A DNA stretch of 64,000 nucleotides from Sinohyriopsis cumingii (taxonomy: Eukaryota; Mollusca; Bivalvia; Unionida; Unionidae): the NCBI GenBank assembly GCA_028554795.2, contig CM068828.1, positions 8,999,314-9,063,313 of the forward strand, written 5' to 3'. Position numbers and translations under genes: made by a program. Numbering within the stretch: the stretch's first letter is position 1; every line of letters starts with the position of its first letter. Below the pieces are notes generated by a model. It saw only the letters and a program-made list of their open reading frames with translations, made no database searches and was not told the origin of the DNA. Positions 47,430-58,927 of the stretch are shown here, one piece after another.

Positions 47430-49817
47430 ACATCATCCAAAGGTAGTCATTATTGAAATAAACATCAGCCAAAGGTAGTTATTAATGGAATAAACATCAT
47501 CCAAAGGTAGTCATTAATGAAATAAACATCATCCAAAGGTAGTCATTAATGAAATAAACATCATCCAAAGGTAGTCATTAAAGAAATAAACATCATCCAA
47601 AGGTAGTCATTAAAGAAATAAACATCATCCAAAGGTAGTCATTATTGAAATACACATCATCCATAGGTAGTCATTAATGAAATAAACATCATCCAAAGGT
47701 AGTCATTAATGAAATAAACATCATCCAAAGGTAGTCATTATTGAAATAAACATATCCAAAGGTAGTCATTAATGAAATAAACATCATCCAAAGGTAGTCA
47801 TTAATGAAATAAATATCAACCGAAGGTAGTCATTAATGAAATAAACATCATCCAAAGGTAGTCATTAATGAAATAAACATCATCCAGAGGCAGTCATTAT
47901 TGAAATAAACATCATCCAAAGGTAGTCATTATTGAAATAAACATCATCCAAAGGTAGTCATTACTGAAATATAAACATCATCCAAAAGTAGTCACTAATG
48001 AAATAAACATCATCCAGAGGTAGTCATTATTGAAATAAACATCAGCTAAAGGTAGTCATTAATGAAATAAACATCATCCAAAGTTAGTCATTAATGAAAT
48101 AAACATCACCCAAATGTAGTCATTAATGAAATAAACATCATCCAAAGGTTGTCATTAAAGAACAAAACATCATCCAAAGGTAGTCATTAATGAAATAAAC
48201 ATCATCCAAAGGTAGTCATTAATGAAATAAACATTATCCAAAGGTAGTCATTAATGAAATAAACATATCCAAAGGTAGTCATTAATGAAATAAACATCAT
48301 CCGAAGGTACTCATTAATGAAATAAACATCAACCGAAGGTATTCATTAATGAAATAAACATCATCCAAATGTAGTCATTAATGAAATAAACATCATCCAA
48401 ATGTAGTCATTAATGAAATAAACATCATCCAAAGGTAGTCATTAATGAAATAAACATCATCCAAAGGTAGTCATTAATGAAATAAACATTATCCAAAGGT
48501 AGTCATTGTTGAAATAAACATATCCAAAGGTAGTCATTGTTGAAATAAACATATCCAAAGGTAGTCATTAATGAAATAAAAATCATCCGAAGGTACTCAT
48601 TAATGAAATACACATCAACCGAAGGTAGTCATTAATGAAATAAACATCATCCAAATGTAGTCATTAATGAAATAAACATCATCCAAAGGTAGTCATTATT
48701 GAAATAAACATCATCCAAAGGTAGTCATTATTGAAATACACATCATCCAAAGGTAGTCATTAATGAAATAAACATTATCCAAAGGTAGTCATTAATGAAA
48801 TAAACATCAGCTAAAGGTAGTCATTAATGAAATAAACATCATCCAAAGGTAGTCATTATTGAAATAAACATATCCAAAGGTAGTCATTAATGAAATAAAC
48901 ATCATCCAAAGGTAGTCATTGTTGAAATAAACATATCCAAAGGTAGTCATTAATGAAATAAACATCAACCGAAGGTAGTCATTAATGAAATAAACATCAT
49001 CCAAAGGTAGTCATTAATGAAATAAACATCATCCAAAGGCAGTCGTTATTGAAATACACATCATCCAAAGGTAGTCATTATTGAAATAAACATCATCCAA
49101 AAGTAGTCATTAATGAAATAAACATCATCCAAAGGTAGTCATTATTGAAATAAACATCAGCTAAAGGTAGTCATTAATGAAATAAACATCATCCAAAGGT
49201 AGTCATTATTGAAATAAACATATCCAAAGGTAGTCATTAATGAAATAAACATCATCCGAAGGTAGTCATTAATGAAATAAACATCATCCGAAGGTAGTCA
49301 TTAATGAAATAAACATCATCCGAAGGTAGTCATTAATGAAATAAACATCATCCAAAGGTAGTCATTAATGAAATAAACATCACCCAAAGGTAGTCATTAA
49401 TGAAATAAACATCATCCAAAGGTAGTCATTAATGAAATAAACATCATCCAAAGGTAGTCATTAATGAAATAAACATCATCCGAAGGTAGTCATTAATGAA
49501 ATGAACATCATCCGAAGGTAGTCATTAATGAAATAAACATCATCCAAAGGTAGTCATTATTGAAATAAACATCATCCAAAGGTAGTCATTATTGAAATAA
49601 ACATCACCCAAAGGTAGTCATTAATGAAATAAACATCACCCAAATGTAGTCATTAATGAAATAACCATCATCCAAAGGAAGTCATTGATGAAATAAACAT
49701 CACCCAAAGGTAGTCATTATTGAAATAAACATAATCCAAAGGTAGTCATTATTGAAATAAACATCACCCAAAGGTAGTCATTAATGAAATAAACATCAAC
49801 CAAAGGTAGTCATTAAT
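47430..49817. repeat. 2.4-kb array of a 32-bp unit, about 75 copies
   Basis: Units of GAAATAAACATCATCCAAAG with GTAGTCATTAAT. Variants (ATTATTG, CATATCCAAAGG, CAACCGAAGG, CAGCTAAAGG) recur in blocks of several units, pointing to higher-order duplication. There are no unique spacers between units, so it is not CRISPR-like. Confidence 0.95.
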
Positions 49818-50159
49818 ATATTTTAGTCCCTGTGCAGTAGGCACTCAAAATAATAGGAGAGAAAGTCTAAATGATCATGATATATAATATTGTTACCAAT
49901 GAATACAATTAAACACCGTCTGCCCACAACATTCAGAAAATATCGAATTTGTATTTTTATTTGTTTTTTATTTTGTTTTGTTTTATAGTCAAACAATCGT
50001 TAGGTTGCTATGTATATTTAATTTGCATTGTTTGTTTGTTAGCTTTATATTTATTTTATTTTTCGTTATATGCTATAACACAAAGTCAAGTTTATTGTTT
50101 ACTTGACCAGAATGATTTTTCTATTTTATTATGTAGACAACTAATACATAGCTAAAATA

Positions 50160-50900
50160 TTCACTATGTGTAAGGGTTTAATATCAGGATCATTATTAAT
50201 AGAATTATGTTTATTTGGTTCAGGGTCTATGTTATTGAGATTCCCTTAGAATTTAGCCGGTGTACCTGACATTATCTGGTTATATATTATAATTTTAGTA
50301 ACAGAATTTCTAATAATAACTAACATTTGTTTCTGTAAACATTAAGAACTTTCTATAAGGTTATTTTCCGTTAAGTAACATTTTTTGAAAATGTTAGTTT
50401 TTACCTGAGGCCAAGTAGAGGACTATATAATCTTGTCACTGGAAAGAATATTCATTCGTGCTTTAAAAACCGAGCAGAATCAAGTTATTGTTGTGTACAG
50501 TATTTGATTTGGTATTATTCAAAAATGTTTCTTGTCAGGAAATACAAAAGTACTCTGATAAAATTCTTGGAAATAGAGACTTGAATTTAGACTGAAATTT
50601 CAAACAAGGATTTCTTCTTGGACTGTATTACTGTGTTTTAACAAAAAGACTGTCGGTACAACAACACAATACAGACTGCCACAGGCACATCAACACCTTC
50701 AACATTGGACTTCATTTGGATTTCTACTAAAGTTTATTCGGAACATTAAATTATTAGGACCTGTGTCTGTCGTTCTAGATTATTTTGGAATTTAGTTCAC
50801 AACACCATAAGTTTTTTTTTTTAATTTCACTTTGTGTTCTAGAGAAATAAACACTTTGTTGACTTTTACAAGGCATGTTTCTTTTCACTCTCCACACTTT
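50160..50900 (+). repeat. LTR-like promoter/poly(A) module, plus strand
   Basis: GAGGACTATATAATCTTGTC at about 50420 looks like a TATA box with a start region. About 420 bp downstream, GAGAAATAAACACTTTGTTG holds an AATAAA, and what follows resembles the minus-strand modules at 29740 and 38740. The layout suits an LTR (U3-R-U5), but TG...CA ends and a target duplication were not established. Confidence 0.35.
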
Positions 50901-51516
50901 TGCAGCTACTGAAATGATCATGTTGTTCATTTTATATTACATATGGAGTCAAATTTGACTTCAAAGAAACAACGTTACTGATCACAAGCTAGAAATATCT
51001 TTTAACAAGGATTACTTAAACATTCTCACTGATAGCAACAAAAATTTCTTCAACACAAAACTCTTTAACCAAGACAAATTGGATTGTTCTATGTGCACCT
51101 AACCTATGCAAACTAGCCTAATTGGCACTCCCATAGCATAGCTGAAAGGACTCTCAACACAAATTCAATGTAGCTAATGTCAGTTAATAAAGTTATCTGT
51201 GCTATTTGTTAAATCTCTGACCAACTTTGCCTTTTAATCACCTCTAAGACAATCAACTATATAAACTGATTGATGGTGTTAGTTTCCCAACATTAAGCAT
51301 GTCTGTTTACTCTATATACAGGCCACAGGTTATGATTATATCCATCGTGTCATGAAAGGTATCTCTCTGTCCTTTTTCTTTCCATAATGTTACTGAAAAT
51401 ATTTTCAAAAACATTATCAATGACTTTAGCTAATCACTGATAAAATCATGACCTATTAAAATGTAACACAAATTATCATGTTGCAGCAGGTGAACATACC
51501 AGAATTTCAGACCAAA
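50901..51516. other. spacer before the virus-like element
   Basis: AT-rich with no recognised feature. Confidence 0.4.
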
Positions 51517-51742
51517 ATAAAGCTTCCTACGGAGGTTAAAAAAAATACAAGCGTCAAATACGCTAAAGTAGGGAGGGAAAATAGACCAGATTTACTTGCG
51601 CGATAGAGCCTTCCTACAACGGGTGAAAAAATATAAGCGTCACTGACACCCTTAACCGGGTTATTTTTTGTGCGTCAAATATATTTATCTGGGTCGTCAC
51701 CGTGTATGTGACCTGACAAAGTTAAGGGTGTAAAAAAGGTGG
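51517..51742 (+). repeat. left terminal inverted repeat
   Basis: From about 51597 to 51742 it matches the reverse complement of 63857-64000 at roughly 80 percent by eye (shared blocks AGCCTTCCTA, GGTGAAAAAATAT, GTCACTGACACC, TCAAATATATTTA, CTGGGTCGT, GTGACCTGACA, AAGGGTGTAAAAAA). An outer segment at 51517-51596 repeats the motif pair TTCCTAC...AAAAAATACAAGCGTCA, an internal subrepeat. The true outer end is therefore probably near 51517. Confidence 0.8.
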
Positions 51743-51778
51743 TGTCATTAAATTATTTTTATATCATATACGCTAACC

Positions 51779-52840
51779 ATGGAATCTCGTACAGCTAAAC
51801 TAGCTCGACAGCGACTAGATGCAATTAAAAAGTATCTTCCATATCGTGATTCTGTCAAACAAAAATTACTAGAGCGTCAGAAGTCTCAGGTGGAATTTAC
51901 AGAAGGAGGAGAACAGTTATTTAAACAGGTTACGAAGGCTACCGTGAGTCTTCTTCCCACGTTGGATCAAACCGCTAACGCAACTGGAAAAATAGCACAA
52001 AGAACTAAGAAAAAAGGATTCTAAGAGAACTTCCAGCTGAAATAGCTGGCTGCTTTCAACCATTGAAAGAAGCACTTGAAGGTACTGACCAAGCTCGTGC
52101 TGAAATAGGTGATATAAAGGATCATATACCAGAACCAGAACTACATCAAGAACAAACAAGAGTCAGAACTAAAGTGAATGATAAATTTACCGAAGAAAGT
52201 ATTACCTTCATAAAAAATTGTCAGCGTGAAAAAATTATCTGCGTTTGACGTGCAAAGTTTTGATCCAAGAGGAAGAGTTTTGAAATCCAATAACGCTGAT
52301 GATGCTGTAGATCGAGAAGCATGGTACAAATGGATATTTCGCATACACTATGGAGTTGATCAGGCCGGAATTAATGATACAAGATTTATTGCATTTGATG
52401 ATGGAATAAATAATATCTTGCACGGTTTCAACAACAACAAAAACAACAACTACAACAACCACAGCCAGTATTACAACAACCACCGCCACTATTACAACAA
52501 CAAAAACAACAATCACAACAACCAGTTAAAAACGCAGGTAAAACAACAAGTGAGAAAGAAAAATTGCAAGATGCAAGTTCTATTCCCGGTGCCACTGGAA
52601 GTGGTATCGCCACTCCTGGTACAGGTACCAGGGGGAGTGGTCTTATTACTCCATTTCCCAATAACGTCCTTGCCGACGTGGACAGACTTGAAATTCTGAT
52701 TGGCGGAAGACGAGCCAGCAATAATTCCCAAAAACCATAGCTGCTATTTGTCAAAGATTATTTACAGGCGGTATCATGAACATTAATAATTATCGGTCTC
52801 TCATCGATGAAGTCGTTCATGATTACCGCAGTGATTGAGG
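51779..52840 (+). pseudogene. DUF8207-like N-terminal cassette protein, frameshifted
   Basis: Three overlapping frames (51779-52024, 52063-52248, 52226-52699) read as one gene broken by shifts near 52020, 52230 and 52700. The N-terminus is charged and helical (MESRTAKLARQRLDAIKKYL), coiled-coil-like. The middle has FDPRGRVLKSNNADDAV and an IHYGVDQ...FIAFDDGINNIL stretch. An Asn/Gln-rich spacer follows, and the C-terminus (VDRLEILIGGRRASNNSQKT) resembles the conserved C-terminal helix region of a protein that accompanies capsid genes in this element group. Its role is unknown; the DUF8207 link is from memory of the family pattern. Confidence 0.5.
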
Positions 52841-52872
52841 GTATGCAATTAAATCAGTGACAAGAAAAAAAG

Positions 52873-53328
52873 ATGATTATACATAATGATCAACGTGGAC
52901 CGATCATGGTCAGGGTGATAAATTCGCGATTACCAACATACAAAGCGATCTATGGAGAGGGACTCAGTGATGTTGTTCAGGGTCTATCTAAAAGGATAGT
53001 CAAAATAGCAATACCAATTGCGAAGCAACTGGTAATGAAGGCTATTGACGCTGTTCGTGATAAAGGTATTGGTGCTGTTAGTGATGTTGCTGGTAAAGCA
53101 TTCTCAGCAATCAAGGATAGACTAGCACGATTAATAGGCAGACCGCCACTAGTAAACTCGTAGCCAGTAAAATTACCCAGCACTGAAGCTATGCCTGCAA
53201 ATGTCAGCAAAATAATAAATCAAGCTGCTAATCAAAAACTAGCAGAGTTGACTTGTGTACCTCCGTCACAAACAGAAACTAATATAGCTGCTAGTCTAAT
53301 AGCAGGAAGTGGTCTTCTTGTCAGATGA
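52873..53328 (+). pseudogene. pVI-like minor virion protein, one nonsense codon
   Basis: 96 codons to a TAG at 53161, after which the same frame continues to a TGA near 53328. The start has a GPIMVRVINSRLPTYKAIYG-GEGLSD motif, then an amphipathic, Ala/Ile/Lys-rich region (VQGLSKRIVKIAIPIAKQLV). That layout, a short GxG-bearing N-terminus and an amphipathic helix, is like adenovirus pVI-type membrane-active minor proteins of Polintons and adintoviruses. The homology is inferred from composition and position just before the capsid gene. Confidence 0.4.
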
Positions 53329-53348
53329 TAATGAATATTAATAATGTT

Positions 53349-54729
53349 TAAACGTGTATCTAATCCAGCATTTTACATGGGTTCGCCAGTTTTCGCCAGT
53401 TCGCAAGGATGAATCGGTGCGCGATTATCAATATTAGTCTTATGACGCATGAGAGCCAAATCAGCGTGGACGAATCGAACTGCATGTTCATGATACAAGT
53501 AGATATTTCTTACCCACTGAAGCATTTGTTAAAGTAGAAGGTGAAATTGTAAAAACATATGATACTGAATATGGAGCTGATGTTAGAGTTGGTTTTATTA
53601 ATAATGGCATTATGGCGTTATTCAACAGTGCTACATACACGACTGACGGAAGAAAAATTTAAATATGGCAGAACGACGTCGACGTTGCCACAACGATATT
53701 GGGTCTATCAAGATATTCCGATTATTATTCAAGATCAGCTGGTCCGTCATTGATGTTTGCCAAAGACTCTTCTGGCTACAGTGACAACAGACAGAAAAAT
53801 ATAAGACAACCAAACAATGCCGACGTCGCTGACGCTGATGTGTGGCCGGTGATTCATGGTGCTAATCCAGAATTCAACTTAGGATTCGCAGCACGTCGAT
53901 CAATGCTGAAGGATGGAAGCAGAAGATTTTCATGTGTAATTCCACTGTCACATATTTTTGGATTTTGCAGAAATTGTCAGAAAGGTTATTTTTGGAGCCA
54001 AGCACACAGTTGTACTTGTAAGAAAGGCTACCAAAAATTATGAAATCTGGCGCCCTATCGGTGATGCAGGTAAAGTAATGCTGACAAAACTTTCATTGCG
54101 GATGCCAACAATAATACCATCACTCGCCGAAGAACAAAGGTTGCTCTCTTTTATGGACTCAGGTGGTAATTCAACATTATCATGGTTAACGATGACCACA
54201 GATAGTGTTCAAAGTAACACTAATGTCTTATTCTCATGGCAGATAGCGTCGCAGCAAGGTTTCTCTGCACTGCGACATATATTCGTTGCTTTCCAAAATA
54301 CTGAACGAGTAAACTCACAAACACAGAACTCATTGGTATTTGACAAACTTGGTGTTACTAAAGTTCCATTAAGGATAAACGGGCATCAAGAACCAGCTGA
54401 GGACATAATACTGAACTTTGAGAATAATCATGTTTCACGTGCATATCATCGTTTGATGACATTCATGGGACGTGATTAAAATGTTGATTCTGGTCTGCAA
54501 ATATCACCACTAGATTTTACAACGCTGTATCCGATCTATTACTTTTCGCTGAAACGCATGGATTTTTTTTACACGATATGTTGTTGATATACACTTTCGA
54601 GCTCGTGTGGCAAGAGGACCTATAGCTATTTACAGAGCAATCGCTGTTATACTCTCAGACAAAACAATGCCGCTTTAAGGTGTTGGTGGACGAAGGAGAG
54701 TCATTGATGCCCCAGTAGAAAATATATAA
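53349..54729 (+). pseudogene. major capsid protein (double-jelly-roll type), broken
   Basis: The largest gene remnant of the element, about 450 codons. The N-terminal part (to about 53967) has in-frame stops near 53430, 53452 and 53660, then a shift near 53968. 53958-54479 is open, with a stop at 54477, and the frame shifts again near 54580. Family-like segments are ADVRVGFINNGIMALFNSAT, NPEFNLGFAARRSMLKDG, FSCVIPLSHIFGF, GKVMLTKLSLRMPTIIPS and, at the end, RGPIAIYRAIAVILSDKTM. This series is typical of a capsid-like protein found in many invertebrate virus-like elements. I am confident of the family and less so of its formal MCP label. Confidence 0.6.
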
Positions 54730-54751
54730 TTAAATCACTCATAATAGTATA

Positions 54752-55182
54752 ATGTCATATCATCATGTTAGTGTTACTCTGACTCCTGGTAAGATTAAAA
54801 TGCTACAATCAGTATCAAAAAGGATCTGTGGAAAAAAATATTACTGAAATCAGAACAGATCGCAGGTGGCCCAAATAAACTACCACCGACAGAAGGTCAA
54901 CACAAGCACTTCAAGGACTGCAAACGATCAAAGACCGACGTTAGACTTAATCTTTCTGTGGGTGCTATTAAAGACCCAGTCAAAACGGGTGGTATATTTC
55001 CATTTCTTCCAACTACACAAACTTTAATAGTCGCTGCAGCCCTAGCTGTTGCAAACGCAGCTGCAGTTGGTGCTGTTGGAACTCCCGCTGAGATGGCATT
55101 AAAGAAAGCAACAGGTACGAAATCAAGACTTCCAAAAAGCAAAGGTTGGGGTATAAGACTTACAGGAACTCTCCATTCGTAG
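54752..55182 (+). pseudogene. PX-like small virion protein
   Basis: Starts MSYHHVSVTLTPGKIKMLQS, shifts frame near 54840, then continues with a Lys/Gln-rich segment and TDVRLNLSVGAIKDPVKTGG, a hydrophobic Ala-rich stretch and a C-terminal KGWGIRL. The order 'LT--Q/K-L ... VRLNLS ... KTGGFLPLL ... GxGL' matches small proteins that lie between capsid and protease genes in these elements. The stop TAG at 55180-55182 lies inside the target duplication of the nested SINE. Confidence 0.5.
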
Positions 55183-55420
55183 TTGTTGTTGTTGTTGTTG
55201 TGGGGTTTAACGCCATTTTTCAGCACGATAGGCTATACATGGCGGCCAGTATTAATGGTGGAGGAAGAACCCGGAAAACCCCGGAAAGAACCACCGACCC
55301 ACGAGAAGCTACTGGCAAGCTTTCTCACATGCCCACATTGGCTGAATCTTTGACTCGAACCGCCGCAGACAGAGGTGAGATGGCAGTGATCCGTAACGAA
55401 GAGCGCTTTAGACCACTCGG
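55183..55420 (-). repeat. SINE-A nested in the virus-like element
   Basis: Minus-strand SINE-A with AAC tail, GGCGTTAAACCC, body and head up to CGAGTGGTCTAAAGC. It is flanked by a perfect 12-bp duplication CTCCATTCGTAG (55171-55182 and 55421-55432). It inserted after the element was in place. Confidence 0.95.
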
Positions 55421-55479
55421 CTCCATTCGTAGTAAGGTCAAGGTCGAAGACTGCCCGAGACACATCGGTGATGCTTCCC

Positions 55480-55860
55480 ATGTCCAATTTTGATGTTACT
55501 TAATGCTGCTAAGAAGTTAAACATCAAAAACTTCAGACATGTTTTTATGCGTGATCAATTACCCAAACAACCAAACCGTGTTGAAACCGGTATCATTAAT
55601 CTCGATGGAAGTCCTGGTATATAGGTAGTTGTTGGGTTGCATACGCGATTGATCCACGTGGAGTTGTTCATTTTGATTCGTATGGGCTGGCGCAACCACA
55701 AAAATTTTTACGATATAGTGGCTTAGCCGGTGACATACCAGTGTGGTATTCAACATTACCAACACAGTCAATAACCGATCCACCAATATGTGGACGTGAA
55801 GTACTCGCTGTAATCGACGCTGTGTCAAGGTCGCTGACACCGCCTTTTAAAGTCGTGCAC
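55480..55860 (+). pseudogene. adenain-like cysteine protease, broken
   Basis: The ATG at 55480 is soon followed by a shift near 55500, then FRHVFMRDQLPK and ETGIINLDGSPG, a second shift near 55620, then GSCWVAYAIDPRG, VHFDSYGLAQPQKFLRYSG and PPICGREVLAV, with a stop near 55830. Order and spacing match C5-type proteases of adenoviruses and Polintons (F-GVFMRD-LP, GTHWVAY, FDS-G, CG). The catalytic His of GTHW is replaced by Cys here, while the Asp and the Cys are readable. Confidence 0.65.
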
Positions 55861-55923
55861 GATTATACCACCAGACGAAATAGCCGATCATCGTCGTTTT
55901 AACCAGGTCTTAGTGAATATACA

Positions 55924-56319
55924 ATGGTATATATTTACAGAAGATCAGCACGAGGCAAACTCCAAGGAGATTTATCTAAGTGTGCAACCCGTAACGAGGT
56001 CAAGAATGAACTCGCTGATATTTTGAGTCTCGCAAATGTGGACCAAAATGAAGTCGTTGTTTTTCAGGATCAGCAAGGGCGGTTAAAAACGAGTAATATC
56101 CCGCTGACATATATTAATCTGCGGGTTCCGGTGGCGACGGAAGATAACTTATTGTTGTTTGCTAAAAACGGTAAAATCAAAATCTCGGAGGAATCAATTC
56201 TAACACTCATGGGTGAGATTAGTGAACGTATGAGAAAAATTGGAGATATTATGTATGACGATCACAACATTAGCAAAATTAAAAATACCAATGTGAAAGA
56301 ACAAAAAAACAAACGATGA
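55924..56319 (+). CDS. unidentified intact frame in virion cassette
   Basis: 131 codons without interruption, the longest undamaged frame of the element. It starts MVYIYRRSARGKLQGDLSKC and is mixed alpha/beta in composition, with an acidic centre, a KISEESILTLMGEI helix and a Lys/Asn-rich C-terminus. It overlaps the next gene by ATGA at 56316-56319, typical of compact viral cassettes. No domain was recognised. Its position between protease and fibre-like gene suggests a structural or assembly role. Confidence 0.5.
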   Translation: MVYIYRRSARGKLQGDLSKCATRNEVKNELADILSLANVDQNEVVVFQDQQGRLKTSNIPLTYINLRVPVATEDNLLLFAKNGKIKISEESILTLMGEISERMRKIGDIMYDDHNISKIKNTNVKEQKNKR

Positions 56320-56790
56320 TGTGGCAAAAAATGATACTTAGCAACAACTTCACGATCAGAACTGAGATCAGTGATCGTTTACTATCCACCGGTAATACAA
56401 TGACCAGTTCTCTTGACATGGCTAATAATAAAATTACTGGTCTTGGAGAACCAGAATCAAGCAATGACACTGCAACGAATTAATACGTCGACAATAGCAA
56501 CATCCCAATGATGAACTAGTTAATTGCAATCAATTAGGGACTGATATCGTTCATATCTGAACATGTTAATCATGTGACCGCGTTTACAAATTTTCGTATA
56601 AGCACAAATAGAACATATTAATGATTCTTTTGGGAAATTCAGCAGTTATTAACATTACGTTTTCTGAAATAAAAAAGATTACTGATGGTGTAGTACATAC
56701 ACTAGCGTCTAGATCAGCATTATGGACACCACTGAATAAACCCATCAACATCGCGCTGAGGTTACCGGCATATACATGTTCTCAGTAATG
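56316..56790 (+). pseudogene. fibre-like protein, nonsense codon
   Basis: Starts with two Met codons, then MILSNNFTIRTEISDRL and SLDMANNKITGLGEPESSND, the 'DM-NNKITN/G--EPT--DA--K-YVD' repeat seen at the foot of trimeric phage and viral fibres. The last Lys codon of that motif is TAA (N-stop-YVDN). More of the same frame type appears at 56610-56790 (MILLGNSAVINITFSEIKKI) before stops. Probably an attachment fibre remnant; the motif is diagnostic, the function inferred. Confidence 0.5.
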
Positions 56791-56989
56791 GGCGTTACAA
56801 CATTTACAACATCTACCACAATTGCACGGCGTTATCCAGTCCTGCCTCCGTCAGGCGGATCTTCTGGAGCTATGTTAGTAGTACTGGATTAAAACAACGA
56901 GGAAATATTTGTGGTGGAACCCGAAGAAAATGGCACCCCCGTGTTGTACAACTGATGTCTTGAATTCGTCGCCAACCTGTCACCTACTT

Positions 56990-57445
56990 AAAATTTGGCA
57001 TTTTATATATTGAACTAGCCAATCGATTTTCCACGCGATGTTGCAGATACGATCAAGTATGTTCGTGGCATACCCCACTGAAAAATGTCATCGACCAGTA
57101 TACTGTAAAACAAAAACAATACCGCAGACGTGTCGTTGTTACTGATATAATTGTGTACTATGTATCTCCTGTCATCGCTGTAACAGTAACGGTCAGCGGA
57201 GCATTGTCATCGTCATACGTGATAGCACCAGTGAAAGGAATTGGTGTTTTAGTTGCAACAGGAATTGCTTGTATTCTTAATATCATCGCAAAAAATACTC
57301 TCATGCGCGGCTGATAAATTACATGAATATACAACAAAGTTACACATGGCAACACACGCATACGCAAAATTATCTTCGTTGATATCACCAGGTCTAACGA
57401 TGTAATAATATCAGATAAGGAATTCCAGAAATGATTAAGATTTAC
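56990..57445 (+). pseudogene. membrane protein with C-terminal helical domain, frameshifted
   Basis: DTIKYVRGIPH, a shift near 57078, then a basic stretch (KQKQYRRRVVVTD) and two hydrophobic segments (IIVYYVSPVIAVTVTVSGAL and IGVLVATGIACILNIIA). After the stop at about 57312 the frame continues with KLHEYTTKLHMATHAYAKLS and, shifted, VIISDKEFQK. The two membrane segments followed by 'KHEKI--LA-AKL-TIS--IS--ISDEEF' recall a protein common in invertebrate Polinton-like elements. Function unknown. Confidence 0.4.
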
Positions 57446-57539
57446 CATGAGACAATGACGCAGTTGTCAGGAGACAATGTATAATCTAAGTCCTGGACAA
57501 ATTTATTGCCTACGAGAAACGATATTAGACTTCCGATTT

Positions 57540-58840
57540 AAAAAATAACAATGTCGCTAATGAATCAGACCTACTACAAGAGCTCGTCGCAAATACAACG
57601 CCGTCAAAAACCACGATGAGATCAGCAAGCTCAACCAATCCTGAGTTCAACTTTAGTTTTCCAACTGCGATTTCAGCGACGGAAATTACACTAGCACAAT
57701 TGCGAGGATATCATAGTTGGCCAAATATTAGAAAAAAACCGTTCGCTATCACAGTTCACGAACCAACGTTATCAGCTGCGATACAAAATAAATTCGCTAG
57801 ATTATACCCTCGATATATATCAGTCGTCGATCCGAACTGTGTTAGGATGGCCAGAAGTTCAACCATCAGCACCTGAAGTGATAGCGCAGCCTCAACGCGA
57901 TGATTATGTTTCAGACAAACGACTATTTTAAAAAAACTTCCCAATTATCGAAAAAAACTATATTACCGGTAATGCACGGATAAACGATGTAAGACTTTAT
58001 TTTACTGCGTCTGTTTGTACAAGGCTTCCTAGATTATCAAGATCCATACATACTCATGACGATGATAAAAAGCCAGTCATCGACGAGAACTTATCAAATC
58101 ATTTTCCTACGTAATTAATTCTGAACACCAACGGGTATTCGGTGATCTACGAAGTTTATTTTTCAGTATAACACAACGATGATACGTGGAAACAGATCAT
58201 TGAAACGATACATATCTAAACTAGGTTGCATCAGACCCCGAGTTTATCAATCGGATTATCGTCGAAACAGTGACTGACACCAGTAATGATATCGTCGATT
58301 TTTTCAGACCCCCCACAACAACACTTAAAAATTGTTTCTCGTATATTTTAAAACAACTGAAACAGATTTACCAAGATTTGTATTACCAGGATTTAACGAC
58401 GATGAGCTGATAAAAGCCGTCAACGACATAATCGATGAATATTTTCCAGCGGTATTAGAATCATGGAGAAAAATAGCCCCAGCGGAAAACATCCTCAAGT
58501 ACAACAATGATCCGCACGGTGGAGGTCGTCATATATCACCAGGTGTTGTCACGATCACATCAATGATCGCAGTTAATCTTGTATGTGATGCAATTGATGG
58601 CAGCTATCAAGTAAATCATGAAAAATCCAGTCAGGCCCAGCAGGGATATATTTTATATATATATTCACACATCAAGCACCACCAGGATTTTTGATTGTGT
58701 TAAAACCTGTTAATAACGTTTATTTGCGATGTCATCATCCGCTATTGTCACGGATCCATTTTAAACTTACTGACCAGCGCGTATACCTGCTTGATTTAGG
58801 ACGAGAAATTTTTAATATAAATTTGTACGTGAGATCGTAA
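57540..58840 (+). pseudogene. unidentified structural-type protein remnants
   Basis: A chain of frames on the same strand: 57616-57876 (STNPEFNFSFPTAISATEIT), GNARINDVRLYFTASVCTRL near 57972-58030, 58332-58694 (VLPGFNDDELIKAVNDIIDE, NNDPHGGGRHISPGVVTITS) and FKLTDQRVYLLDLGREIFNI near 58762-58820. Beta-rich segments and the final 'F-LTDQ----DL-G' stretch resemble virion surface proteins. It could be one or two genes with many shifts. Not assignable without alignment. Confidence 0.35.
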
Positions 58841-58927
58841 CATCGTAGATCTTGAAAGTTATCCCGACAGTCAAGGAAAGTAAAAGAAATTATTTTTTTT
58901 GTTGGCGGTTATGTCAATCAATTATGT

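Noticed and set aside
47430-49817. Possible CRISPR array
   Set aside because: Units are contiguous with no unique spacers, no cas genes, and the DNA is animal-like.
52235-52754. Minus-strand Val-rich and Cys-rich frames
   Set aside because: Shadows of the Asn/Gln-rich spacer of the + strand gene remnant.
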